From Symsagittifera roscoffensis (Eukaryota; Xenacoelomorpha; Acoela; Convolutidae): a stretch of 64,000 nt of DNA. Shown here one piece after another: positions 51,611-62,555 of the stretch. The stretch spans positions 22,401,254 to 22,465,253 of the forward strand of contig NC_087065.1 of NCBI RefSeq assembly GCF_963678635.1, given 5' to 3'. The position numbers and the translations under genes are program-made. The notes under the pieces are model-generated. The model ran no database searches and was not told the DNA's origin. It worked only from the letters and a program-made list of their open reading frames with translations. Position 1 is the first letter of the stretch; every line of letters begins with the position of its first letter.

Positions 51611-52793
51611 TGATACTTTGTTTTTGGAATTTTAACGTTCATTTTTACGCCGCTCCTCATATTTGTCCAAATTCAATTGAAGCAAGGTAATCAAGACTCT
51701 CATTTTTATCAGCCTTAAATTCATAGTATGTCAATATTTCATTAACCAAAAACTTTCCGAGACCAGTTTATGTTCAACCAAAACATTCAGGGCTTTGCCC
51801 TGACACCAGCAGTTTTGCTTTTGAATATCTGGTCTTTCCGTTTTTTTCCACTCCAGTGAAAAAAAAAACTGAATGTCCAGATTTTTGTAAATAGGACTCA
51901 ACCAACCTCATCTTTTGAAAAGCTTCTCTGAAAAACTATGCTACAATGGGATATCGAATATTGAATAAACTAACTGCTATGAACAGATCTGCTCGCCGTA
52001 CTTTCACTTCCTAAAAATTTAGCCCCAAGAACACATAAAAACAACCATTAGTGTATAAAATTGGAAATGCTGGCTGAAGAATTAGTAAAAGAGTGGGTCT
52101 TTCTTTTCAAAGTTTTTTTTTCATTGGCCGAGCGCAGTGCAATTATTTTTCCTGCAAACTCAAAGAAAAGTTCTCACTTAAAGTATTTTTTGGCTCTTTT
52201 TTCTCGGATTCCCCTGGCGTGTCTTTTTTCTGCTTTTTTCTGCAAAAAGCCCAAGCCTTTGATCCAAATTCTCTTTTCAGTTTCGATAATCATCGCATTG
52301 GGCACAAACATGGATGGTCCTGTAAAATTTGGCTTAAAATCATTTGAAACATCAGTATAACGTCTCGACATTGATCATTTTCTAATGAAGAATTAAGATT
52401 AAACCAACCATATGATGATCAAGATAAAAATCACCTAGCTTGTGTTTTTCGAATAAAAAAGTTTGAACGAAAACACCTCAATAAATTCTGCCACGTTCTG
52501 CAAATGGCTTCAATGTTACTTGGATGGCATGGAGCTTCCATGGCATTTCATTAAACAGTTTGTTACTATAAGGCCTTGTTTCACTACAAAATTGTAGGTC
52601 TTGTTTCACTAGTCATTTTGCGCAAACTGCATTTTTTTAAAAACTGTGAAAAAAGTGGGTAACTTTCTCTGATGCCACTGCTGCAGAACATTGCATTGTT
52701 TCGCATAAATTTTTTTTTTTGATTTGTTTGAGGAATAGGATACCGCATAGATGGCCAGTGTAGATTGTCTATTGTGACTACTGAGGAGAACTA
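51611..52793. repeat. Tandem flank unit R3 (1183 bp)
   Basis: As R2, with a few private substitutions (for example CCCAAGCCTTTG near 52250). Confidence 0.8.
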
Positions 52794-53981
52794 TGATACT
52801 TTGATTTTGGAATTTTAACGTTCATTTTTACGCCGCTCCTCATATTTGTCCAAATTCAATTGAAGCAAGGTAATCAAGACTCTCAATTTTATCAGCCTTA
52901 ACTTCATAGTATGTCAATATTTCATAAACCAAAAACTTTCCGAGACCAGTTTATGTTCAACCGAAACATTCAGAGCTTTGCCCTGACGCTAGCAGTTTTG
53001 CTTTTGAATATCTGGTCTTTCCGTTTTTTTTCCACTCCAGTGAAAAAAAAAACTGAATGTCCAGATTTTTGTAAATAGGACTCAACCAACCTCATCTTTT
53101 GAAATGCTTCTCTGAAAAACTATGCTACAATGGGATATCGAATATTGAATAAACTAACTGCTATGAACAGGTCTGCTCGCCGTACTTTTATTTTACATCA
53201 CAAAAATTTAGCCCTTAGAACACATAAAAACAACCATTAGTGTATAAAATTGGAAATGCTGGCTGGAGATTTAGTAAAAGAGTGGGTCTTTCTTTTCACG
53301 GTTTTTTTTTCATTCGCCGAGCGCAGTGCAATTATTTTTCCTGCAAACTCAAAGAAAAGTTCTCAATTAAAGTATTTTTTGGCTCTTTTTTTCTCGGATT
53401 CCCCTAGCGTGTCTTTTTTTCTGCTTTTTTCTGCAAAAAGCTCTAGCCTTTGATCCAAATTCTCTTTTCAGGTTCGATAATCACAGCACTCGGCGCGAAT
53501 ATGGATGGTCCAATAATATTTGGCTTTAAATCATTTGAAACATCTTGAATAACGTCTCGACGCTGATCCTTTTCTAATGGAAATTTAAGGTTAAACCAAC
53601 CATATGATGATGAAGATAAAAATTAAGTAGCTTGTGTTTTTCCGAATAAAAAAGTATCAACGAAAACACCTGAATAAATTCCGCCAGGTTCTGCAAACGG
53701 CTTCAAGGTTACTTGGATGGCATGGAGCTTCCATGGTATTTCGATAAACAGTTTGTTACCATAAGGCCTTGTTTCACTACAAAATAGTAGGTCTTGTTTC
53801 ACTAGTCATTTTGCGCAAACTGCATTTTTCGAAAACTGTAAAAGTGGGTAACTTTATCTGGTGCGATAGCTGCAGAACATTGCATTGTTTCGCATAAAAT
53901 TTTTTTTTGATTTGTTTGAGGAATAGGATACCGCATAGATGGCCAGTGTAGATTGTCTATTGTGACTATTGAGGAGAACTC
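52794..53981. repeat. Tandem flank unit R4 (1188 bp)
   Basis: Its second half carries the same variants as the copy B flank. The unit ends at ...GAGGAGAACT, after which unique sequence begins. Confidence 0.8.
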
Positions 53982-54373
53982 GTGACTAAAAAAGACCTGT
54001 AGGGTCTCGAGGGAATGAATTTTTGAATGGACCCTATGCAAATACCCCAGATTTCAAAAACGGTATAAGGCGGTCTTAACGGTATATCTGAGAAAAATTG
54101 TGCTTTCTATTCACAAAAAGGAACCTCAGAGCCATTCATTTTGAGTAGTTTGCTCAATCGGCCCAAGTTTATATGTTTTGGAATATGACGTGGTTGTTCT
54201 ATATCTGAATCCTCTCTGTTTTTGGTCAGCGAGGGAAAAAGTGATCGGTCAAAAAATAAGCTATCACGCCCCGGTCTTGTAAGTTTTTTTTTAAGCTAAA
54301 GTTTATTCAACCAGCGGCACCCCATATTAGCTAATGGGAGCAAAGCGACCTGTCGGTTCATTTAAGATACGTT
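53982..54373. other. No gene recognised
   Basis: Intronic unique sequence right of the tandem units. Confidence 0.3.
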
Positions 54374-54727
54374 TCATGCCATCTCCGTAGCTGAACGGTA
54401 ACACACGAGGTTCTCACCACAGACTTCTTTCAATATCTCTAAATTCCCGTCTATCAATTCCCGATTCCAGTCAGCGCTAAACCACTTAATTTCGATGTAA
54501 TTTCTTTCCGTCAGAACGGTAGTTTTCCGTCGCTTTGACTTGGGAAGCAGTTTTATCATAGCAAAAGTTTTGCCCGAATGCAGAGTTACACGAACGCTAT
54601 TTAGAGCCGTTGGCTACAAGAATAAGCAAATTACATTATTAACAGAATCAACATGGCAATCGGCTTCCTGTTTTAGGCAGAAGTCTCGAAGTTTTGCATA
54701 TATTTCCACGAATCCACGAATGACATT
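54374..54727 (-). pseudogene. Coding-like remnant, unknown protein
   Basis: On the minus strand about 35 protein-like codons (FVEIYAKLRDFCLKQ) end at a TAG near 54615. The same frame then continues for about 80 codons (RVTLHSGKTF, IKLLPKSKRRKTTVLTE, LEILKEVCGENLVCYR) to TGA at 54374. The stop is preceded by a T-rich CTTATTCTTGTAG, which could also be a splice acceptor, making the second part a terminal exon. Family not recognised. Low confidence. Confidence 0.3.
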
Positions 54728-54730
54728 CTA

Positions 54731-55163
54731 ATGACGCATACGATTGTTAAATTAAAGACAGCACATAGTCCAGTCCGCTAACGGAAACAATTTGTAATGT
54801 ATAACTGGTTCCACTGATTGTAAAACTCTCCAGCTCTTTTCCATTCCTACTTCTGGTTTTTCTGGAATTCGAAGTGACAAAGCATATTTAAAAATATTTA
54901 AATGGCTTTGAACTTTCTGTTATTAAACACATCAGCATGAACAAGTGAACAAAGTATAACACTTCGAGGTGTAAATTACAAACAAGCGACTTTTAGCGAC
55001 TTTACATAGTGGTTTTACAAAGGAAACTGGAAAAGAGATAATCTCACGTTTTCTCGCACCGTTGGGTCCGAGGATGTTTTTGTTTGAGAGATCAGAACTT
55101 TCTGTCCCGGAACTTTTACTAGGTTGAGACGCAAAGTGATCTCTGAGTCAACAATTGATGAAT
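54731..55163. other. No gene recognised
   Basis: Intronic sequence with a family A-like word AACTGGAAAAGAG near 55025. Confidence 0.3.
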
Positions 55164-55171
55164 GCCATGAC

Positions 55172-55811
55172 CAGTAGCGGATTTAGGGGGGTGGGTCGGA
55201 CGCCTTTCCTTCATCAGGGATTCGACCCCCTGCCGACCCAAAAGGTCCCCCCTTTGTACTATGTTGAGATATCCTTTCTGGATGACTGACCTTCAAATTT
55301 TTCTAAAAGGGCCTTTGGCGCCAATATATATTAACTTTGAGGGAGGAGCGCGCGCCGAAAAAACGCGATTTTTGGTCAACATTTTCCAAAAAGTGCCCAA
55401 AAACGCCTTTTTTCGGTCTGTTTTTTTTGAAAAAATTGCCTGCGGCACAGAAAATTTGGGCTCTTTTCCAGTCCCCCTCCCTTTTAAATTCAATTTTGAG
55501 AAGTCTACTTAACGTTGTAACAATGCAATGAAATTTGGCGTGGTGAACAAATCGACAATTCTGAACAGATTTGTTCTTCATACTTTACAGCGTAACATCA
55601 CGCATTTAGCCGTAATAACACGTGAAACAAATTTAAAACTCTGGAAAAGAGCTGGAAAAGAGCCAAAATTTGGTCACTATAGGGTCGTTAGAGTGATTTG
55701 GGAGAGCTCAGAAAATCAATTTGGTCGACCTAAAAAAAGGTCGACACAAATTTTAATTTTTTTGAAAATCCGCCCCCCCCCCCTCAAGAAATTCCTAGAA
55801 CCGCGCGCCTG
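55172..55811 (+). mobile_element. hAT-type MITE (family C), copy 2, with nested family A MITE
   Basis: Ends CAGTAGCGGATTTAGG and CGCGCGCCTG, target duplication GCCATGAC at 55164-55171 and 55812-55819. The 640-bp span includes the nested element at 55459-55664. Confidence 0.75.
55459..55664 (+). mobile_element. MITE family A, copy 4, 8-bp TSD AAAATTTG
   Basis: 206 bp, ends GGCTCTTTTCCAGTCCCC and GCTGGAAAAGAGCC. Target duplication AAAATTTG at 55451-55458 and 55665-55672. It sits at almost the same position of the host MITE as copy 1 does. Confidence 0.8.
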
Positions 55812-56160
55812 GCCATGACTATAGTTACCTACGTTTTTTGAGTGGTTATTTTTGACGTTTAACTCCGAACAGAGTCACAGCACGAACTATTCATTATACC
55901 GATTGTTCTTTTTATTGCCAATAACTTAAAATCAGTTTCCATTTTTCGACACAATTTTTTGCCGGTCTACAAAACACACGGCCCGGTGGAGGTAGAAAAA
56001 AAAACGCCTATCCATATATTTCAAAAATTACAAAAAATGTTTGCTTTTGTTTTTCATATAATGCCTTTGCTGCCGTTAAAATCTTCTGGGGGAGGGAAAG
56101 GGAGCGTTAAAATGCTAAAACTATTATACAATTCATAGATAGTTTTTTGTTTCTTTTCAG

Positions 56161-56506
56161 GCTTGGTAAACTGAATCAGCCGGTGTCTCGTCAAGAAATG
56201 GACGACATGCAATACTACTTTGCACCAATCATCCACGCCAACGGAGGGTTATATTGGATCGGATTTGCACAAATGGCATACCATGTGAAGGGCGGCGTGA
56301 ACGGGAATCCTGTGCCAGTCGAGAGAAAATACTTCGGAAGCATGACTACTTTCGAGACTATTCCACCTGGACTGTGGAAAGCGAATGAGCCAAATGTGGA
56401 GACTTCGAATGTATGCGTAGAGGGGGTGTTTAGAGACGGAATAAAAGCCAACGACTGTGAAAAGGGCACGCCCGGTCTGGCGCTCTGTCAAATACCAGCA
56501 AAATAG
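56161..56506 (+). CDS. C-type lectin domain protein, terminal exon
   Basis: Begins after a strong acceptor TTTCTTTTCAG and completes the phase-2 codon of the exon at 26100. Encodes the C-terminal two thirds of a lectin domain: YWIGFAQ (WIGL-type core), LWKANEPN (position of the EPN/QPD-type motif), and cysteines in NVCVEG, ANDCEK and LALCQI, ending PAK-stop. The NEPN motif is in the region that in other lectins sets mannose-type calcium-dependent binding, but calcium ligands are not complete enough to claim sugar binding. With exon 1 it makes a 174-residue secreted protein. Confidence 0.75.
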
Positions 56507-56967
56507 TTCAAGGCTGCAACTCTTTTAGAACTCAAACTAGCTAAACCAATTTACGAATTCTTAGTTTAGGTCATGTGTACCAATTTCAACATAGTAAAAC
56601 CGGAAAGCCACATAAAAACAGGGTCGAGGTCATAAAGTCTAACTCGCACACGGCCATAGTTAGCCATAACTAGCAGTTTTTAATTCACATTAAAAAAATA
56701 ACGCCCTTATATTGGTCGAAAGTTTTATTGTTAGAAGCTCTAAAAATGTTAGTACACTCGTAAAATTTTTGAAAGCTAAAAATAGTTTTAGAAAAAATAA
56801 ATAAAATAAAACATTTAAAAATTCTCAGATCTTTTGTTAAAAAAGCACCACTCGATCTCAATTTTCAAATATTCAAACTTTCCATCCATCACTAACATAT
56901 TTAAGTTTTAGCTACCGGCACCCCGGTTTAGGCTTAGGTAATTGATAATAACGGATAACTACGAAGA
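56507..56967. other. Downstream of lectin gene, no further gene seen
   Basis: AT-rich 3' flank. 'AAATAAATAAAATAAAAC' near 56797-56815 contains AATAAA and could provide the polyadenylation signal, about 300 bp after the stop. Confidence 0.35.
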
Positions 56968-56975
56968 CTTGTGAT

Positions 56976-57221
56976 CACCAGCGGATTTTGGGGAGATTTG
57001 CAGATGATCCTCTCTTTCAGGGATTAGACCCCCTTTGTACTATTTTAAAATCTCCATTATTGGCTGACGAACCCTAAATTTTTGGCTAATGGCGTAGAAA
57101 TTTTAGTCAAAATAGTGTCTTTGTAGTGATTTAGAAGAGCTCGGAGAATCAATTTGGTCGACCCAGAAAAAGGTCAAAAAAATTTCCCTTCCCCCTCGAG
57201 AAAATCCTAGATCCGCCCTTG
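56976..57221 (+). mobile_element. hAT-type MITE (family C), copy 3, 8-bp TSD CTTGTGAT
   Basis: 246 bp, internally deleted relative to copy 1; ends CACCAGCGG and ATCCGCCCTTG. Target duplication CTTGTGAT at 56968-56975 and 57222-57229. Confidence 0.75.
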
Positions 57222-57319
57222 CTTGTGATCATAACAACTGATTTTACTTAACAACATTAGTTATTAAAAATACACTTTAACAATACTAATTGTTATAATT
57301 TCCGAGTGTTAGATATCTC

Positions 57320-57476
57320 GGCTCTTTTCCAATTTCCACCCCACTCGTAAAAATTCAACAACAACAAAAAACTGTTTCACTCGGCATTATGCAGTTTATA
57401 ACATGAAAAGTCATTTTAAATAAGTTTTCATATATTAAATTTCCGAAAAAATCAAATGGGGGACTGAAAAAGAGCC
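57320..57476 (+). mobile_element. MITE family A, copy 5, 8-bp TSD GATATCTC
   Basis: 157 bp, ends GGCTCTTTTCCAATTTCC and GGACTGAAAAAGAGCC. Target duplication GATATCTC at 57312-57319 and 57477-57484. Confidence 0.75.
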
Positions 57477-57589
57477 GATATCTCTCATAATCAATTAGGG
57501 TTGATTATGTTTTCTATAAAAAGTTTCCGGAAATTATATAAAGTTGCTCATAGTTTCATACTCCAGCGAGCACAACGTCGGTTCCCAAC

Positions 57590-58985
57590 TGAACGAGAAC
57601 AGGTGACGTTTTCCTAGAGCTCCAACCATCCAATATCCAGGCTAAGCACCTGTCTCAAGTGGATCGTCTGAGCCTGAATGCAAATCAGCTCGTTTACTTA
57701 GAATGGGAACATAATCTTTCGGGCAACGAGCCCAAGTAGCGATCGCGTAACTTTGCGCGCGAGCACAAGGTTTCTGATGATTGAAAAAATCCTCAAAGGA
57801 AAGCGAAGGAAAGCTGTTACCGTGTTGTTTCAGCAAAAAACGGTTCGGAGTTGTTACATCAAACTCTAATCATTTCGCCCTGACAGGTGTCTTTGGTCTG
57901 AAATTGAGGGCTTGTACTTTTTCTGTCAGTTTCCTTTTGTCAAGAATAGAAAGCTAACACGAAGTGACAAAGATTCTGTGGCGTGTTTTTTTGCACGTCA
58001 TATCACAGAAAGTTAACTACTTTTCAGCTCCAACAAAGTTTTTCCCATTGTCTGACCAAATAACTGAAAATGAATCACGCCTGGTGACAAACTTTTAATG
58101 CCCATGACTCATTTTGAAACTATTTCCAAGAAACCAGTTCTATGTGGACGGCCCTGGTAGTCATACATGTGATTAAGAAGCCCTAATTTTTTCAGCGCTG
58201 ATACTACCAGGAATGTAAAACAGAACAACATTATCAACTCCACAATTAGCACAAGGCGGTCGACGATAAACGAGGCGTTCTTTAGGAAGTTCCGACACCA
58301 TCTGAGTGGCAGTTTTTGTAACGCAAGTAAATTTCTGTCGTCTGCAACAGCAATCTAAGGTTCAAAATCTTACGATTCTTTGCAATTGAAGCTTTTAGAT
58401 ACTCAATGTACTGGTACTAGTGACTCTTATAAGACTCTTGCACAAGTAATCAAACTAATGAATGATGTTCATCCAGGATGATCGGGTTCCGGGTACCATA
58501 GACAGGGTCTCCGGTGAAGCAGATGCGATCGGTTGTCCTGATAACATCAGTAGAGCTTATAAATGACGAGTATGTAGCAATGCGACCAGAATTTTCACTT
58601 GAGTCATATTTCGCTAAGCTCTTGTGATAAATATTTGTGCTGTAAAAAATAGTCTCTAATGCAACATCAAGCTGTGAAAGTTTTGTAAATTCGAAAGCAG
58701 AAGTTCAAATAATTTTTGTTTAAAATGATAATTTAAAATGATATTGTTTAAAATGAAGAGCGATAGCAAAGACTTGCTTCAAATTTCCAAATAAATGAAG
58801 CTTCTGCCAATCAAAACCAGTCGTTTTGATTGCTTTAACGATTGCCACAGTCAAATTTTTCCCGAGATCAAAAATCGGACATTTCCGATTATTATATCCG
58901 GAACCTCTGAATTCGGTTAAAAGGGCCAATCCGAGGAATTTAACACAGATGGGCCCATAACCCAACAACTGATTCTGAGGGCATC
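57590..58985 (-). pseudogene. pol: Old BEL/Pao pol remnant
   Basis: Scattered matches on the minus strand to the Pol frame at 30.9-33 kb, in the same order: GPS-x-LNSSDWPF near 58920 (compare GPSFLKISDWPF), an integrase-like stretch near 58030-58070 (AGAxKxxxWSD-type), and CARAQSYAIATWARC...YVPILSKRA near 57660-57800 (compare ARAQSYANAIWQRW). Many frameshifts and stops; far more decayed than the main element. Confidence 0.6.
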
Positions 58986-58989
58986 TGCG

Positions 58990-60890
58990 GATATCCCTTT
59001 AGCGCAAGGTCATGGTTATCTCTTGGATTTCTGCAATTTTTGTGGCAGCAAATATTGGTCGCCTATCCGTGGAGTTGAGCTATTACATTACGTTTGTTTT
59101 ATCTGTTCACTTGAGGGCGTTACTTATAGAATATATCAAAGCTGGGAGGCGCTGCACAGGTTGGTCTAGGGTTTTTGCGATAACAAAGGGGAAGTTTTTA
59201 GGTTGAAAATTGGATTTTTGGGAAAAAATTTAATTATAAAAATACATAAAATTGGGTCAAGCTTATTCATCGCTGGCAACATGCTGTGAAAAAAGCAAAA
59301 AAAGCGCGCCAAAATTTTTTTTGGCGAATACCTCTTTTAACCTTAGATTTTTTCCAAAAAAAAAAACGCCTATAATGCTAAAATCGTCGTTGTCAAAATA
59401 AGGTCGTTGTAGTTTTTTGGCAGAACTCGGAGAATCAATTTGGTGGACCTTAAAATGTCGACGAAATTACAAAATGTTTTTGAATGCACAACCCTTCTCC
59501 GATTTTTTTTTGAAAAGTCACTATAATTTTGTAGAATATGTAATACTAGGAACAGTCAATTACAAACAACAGTTAGTTCTATTCCATTTTTTCCCAAGCT
59601 GATGTCCACGTTACCCATGTTCTGGATTCCCTACACTTTGGTAGTCGACTTTGTATTGAAGCGGTTTAAGGGCAACTCCACTGCAATTAAATCTGATCTG
59701 TTTCTCTCGAAGAAGATGTCATTTACTGCTTGAAATGACCCAAATCTGATGAAGTAAGGCTCTCTTATCCACTCTCCTGGAAATGGACCATTGTTATATT
59801 GTAAAGTGACGCATTTAGCCGTAACAAAATATGTAAAACTACTATAAAAATAGAAATTTTGAAATGTGGTGAGGGGGGGGGGGGGGTAGTGGATGGTTAA
59901 TCGTAGAAAAGAGCTAATAGTACCATGTTATGGGCAGTTCCTTGAGCTTCCATTGCCCTCTGCTACCGTAACCTGAACTCAAACATGAACAATATGAAAG
60001 AGTTAGAAGGCCTGGGCTGATTTTAAACAAAAATTCTGTATACATTTTGGGCGGACCCTTTTTCTGCGGTCTCCTAAGCCTCATGGAGACCTTTTCCACC
60101 CACCCCCTTCCTTAAAAGACCATTAAAATTACTATTTCAGATCACTTTTGCTTCTATTAAAGGGACGCCCATGCCATGAATGCGCACCTGGTAGTAGAAA
60201 AAGGACCCCCGAAACAGTATTTTTGGCTGTTGAAGAATAAGTTATCCCATATTCCTCGACCTTCCCCCTCAATCAGTCCCTAACCATGATCAAAATAAAT
60301 TTTGTCGCGGTAACTCATTCTGTAAATCAATGCTGAAACCTTTAAATTGATATTCGTAAATAGTAAAATGGAGGAGTAGGGTCTAAATGTGCCTGAAGTT
60401 ATTGTCATTGAGAAAGTTTTAACCTGAAGCTGCACACAAGAACTCCAAAAGTCGTCTTCCAGGCGAAACATACACTTCCGACTTCTGCAGTGATATAGCT
60501 GGTGCCGGTCCCCATCAACAAAATAACCCGGGTTATGGTTGAAAGCTTTAAAATCTTATGACATCTAAACTGATTTGATTTGAATTTTATTAAAAAACCG
60601 GAATCTGAAACTCTTTATTTTCAATTGGGAACCGGATCGAGACCTGGCTGTAGTATATTGGTAAATGTCTCGATGAATGCACATACCGGTGCAGTGGTAG
60701 GGACAGTCGATCATCATCTGATGCACCACTAGCATCGAAAACACTTCAAGGAGACCGATGCAGTACAAGTGCCAGCGACTAGAGGAGGAAGAGTGAAATT
60801 GAATCGGAGTTTATACTGGGTCGTCTTCTCACGGCAGAGAGGGGTGGATAGCGGAAAAAGATTAACCAATCACTAGTCTGATCGACCACA
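58990..60890. other. No gene recognised; degenerate MITE traces
   Basis: A diverged family C copy (about 59290-59510, GAGAATCAATTTGGT word) and a family A trace (59800-59885, GACGCATTTAGCCGTAA) are visible. A minus-strand frame near 60.6-60.8 kb looks faintly protein-like (EVFSMLVVHQMMIDCPYH) but has no start, splice or family support. Confidence 0.35.
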
Positions 60891-60904
60891 GCCAAAAATA
60901 GAGC

Positions 60905-61200
60905 AATTTTTTTTGTTTGTCGAGAAAATTGAGACAAAAGAAACATACACATTTTTGGTCGAGACAGTCGAAACATACCCATTATGTTCGAGACAAAAGA
61001 AGCATACCCACTTTTGGTCGAGACAGTCGATATATACCCATTTATGATCGAGAAGTCGAAAGATACTAACTTTTGCTTGAGAAAGTTGAAGCATATCTAA
61101 GCTGGGTCGATTAAAGCCGAGCAAAAATTTTGTTGAGTCGACAAAGTCGAAAGATAAAAAAATTTGGTCGAGAAAGTCGAAACATGAATCAAGCACCTCG
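60905..61200. repeat. Degenerate minisatellite, unit about 29-31 bp
   Basis: About nine diverged units of the type GTCGAGACAGTCGAAACATA followed by CCCACTTTTG. The framework matches the monomer of the 18-19.8 kb satellite (GTCG..., AGTCG.AACATACC). Confidence 0.6.
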
Positions 61201-61399
61201 AGATGGGGAAAGTATTCAAAACTCAGTTGCTCTTAGCTAATCCAAAGAGTTAACTTACCCAAGAAATGTAACACTTTTTCGACTAAAAACACCTGATTTG
61301 GTTAGTTGGCTGTGATGAGCTCTTGCTGCGCTGCTCTCCGCACAAATGATAAAGTGTTCCAGAGTACTTGTGCTCGGCAAGTGATTGCCATTATTCTAG

Positions 61400-61676
61400 G
61401 TTGTGAGAAAAATTGAGATCGGTATGTGGTTTGATTTTTTCAACGGCAATTAGTTTTTGCTGAAAATTTAGGTCACCAGAGTGATTGTGCTCATTAAAAA
61501 CCGTTTTTATTTTCTTTCAGCGTTAAGTTTTGACTTTTATCAACACTGGTCGCCAGAAGTTTTGTGCCCGGTGCGGTTTGATTTTTCTATCTGCGGGAAT
61601 CAGCAGTGTTTGCCGTGTTCTTGATTTTCAGGATTTTAGTGATTGCTGCGGTAGCTTGCCAGCGGTTATTAGAGTC
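61400..61676. repeat. Degenerate long-period repeat (start of right-end array)
   Basis: Recurring phrase GTGGTTTGATTTTT...CAGCGG at 61423 and 61580, and again many times beyond 62.7 kb, with spacing in rough multiples of 70-80 bp. Confidence 0.45.
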
Positions 61677-62555
61677 CCCGCACTTAGTAAAAAGAGAAAA
61701 TAATAGATTATAATAGATTTTTATTATCAGTCTCCATAAATTTCCAAAAAATATATGATAATCGATTAAAAATGGATTATAATGTTACTATTTTCGAAAC
61801 AATAAAAATCATTATAATCCATTATTATTGAACAAACTTCATCGCTTCATTTCGTTTTAGTTTTGTTTTGTTTCGTGTGCTTTTCAGTTGGTTACCGAAC
61901 TAAGGGAAACTGTAATTTTGTACTTATAGCCACCAGCGGATTTAGGAAGAACCCCCACGCAAAAGGTCTCCCCATTTTCCCCCACTCTTTTGAGCCCCCC
62001 CCCCCTATTTTGAGACATCTAATTTTGGCTCATTGAGCCTAAAATTTTTTAACGGCGCATAAATTATATTAATTTCGAGGGGGGTGTTTGCCGGAAAAAA
62101 GCAATTTTTTGATCAAATGTTTCCAAAAACTGCTTAAAAACGCCTTTTTCGGCTCGTTTTTTCTTCTCAAAATTTTGCCTGCTGGGATAGCGAAACGATT
62201 GACGAAAACAGGATCTTTTTAATCCTAGATTGGCCCCTGATTTACTGATTCTTACTTCTTTCTGATTTTTACTGTGCTTTCATGCAGAATAGCTAAATTC
62301 TAATCCATTATAATGGATTTTTCTTGTGAAATAATATTTAGAAAGAAAAAAAATTATAATCTATTATAAGAGAATATAATATATTATAAGCGATTATAAG
62401 AGATTTTCGGAAAAATCATAATCAATTTTCGGAAAAATCATAATATAAGTTTCACCAAAAATGATATCATTATAAGGGATTATAAATCGTTTTAAAACCT
62501 AAAATTATAATTTTGCTAAAAGTACGATTATTTTTTTCTTTCTACTGAGTGCGGG
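61677..62555. mobile_element. AT-rich TIR element with ends CCCGCACTNAGTA
   Basis: Imperfect inverted ends of about 30 bp: CCCGCACTTAGTAAAAAGAG at the left, and the complement of CTACTGAGTGCGGG at the right. The interior is AT-rich with many small palindromes (ATTATAATCCATTATAATGG words). No target duplication seen. A family C-like MITE (61931-62239, CACCAGCGG to GGCCCCTG) lies inside. Confidence 0.5.

Larger units (their letters stand above)
26279..56160 (+). other. Inferred giant intron (29,882 bp) of the lectin gene
   Basis: Bounded by the donor GTCAGA at 26279 and the acceptor TTTCTTTTCAG ending at 56160. Reading phase matches across it, and the two exons together contain all six expected lectin cysteines with nothing missing. 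It contains the BEL/Pao insertion, its duplications and many MITEs. No other lectin exon was found inside it. Confidence 0.6.

Noticed and set aside
40214..53453. Recurrent small ORF starting MEMLAEELVKEWVFLF in each flank copy
   Set aside because: It appears only because the flank is duplicated. Alternative frames are equally open, units have frame-changing indels, and there is no domain.
60565..61196. Minus-strand ORFs at 60.6-61.2 kb as genes
   Set aside because: The right-hand one is a translation of the minisatellite; the other has no start, splice site or family support.
61931..62239. Clean hAT-type MITE with target duplication
   Set aside because: Ends resemble family C, but the flanks CTTATAGC and ATTTACTG do not match, so only a degenerate copy is claimed.
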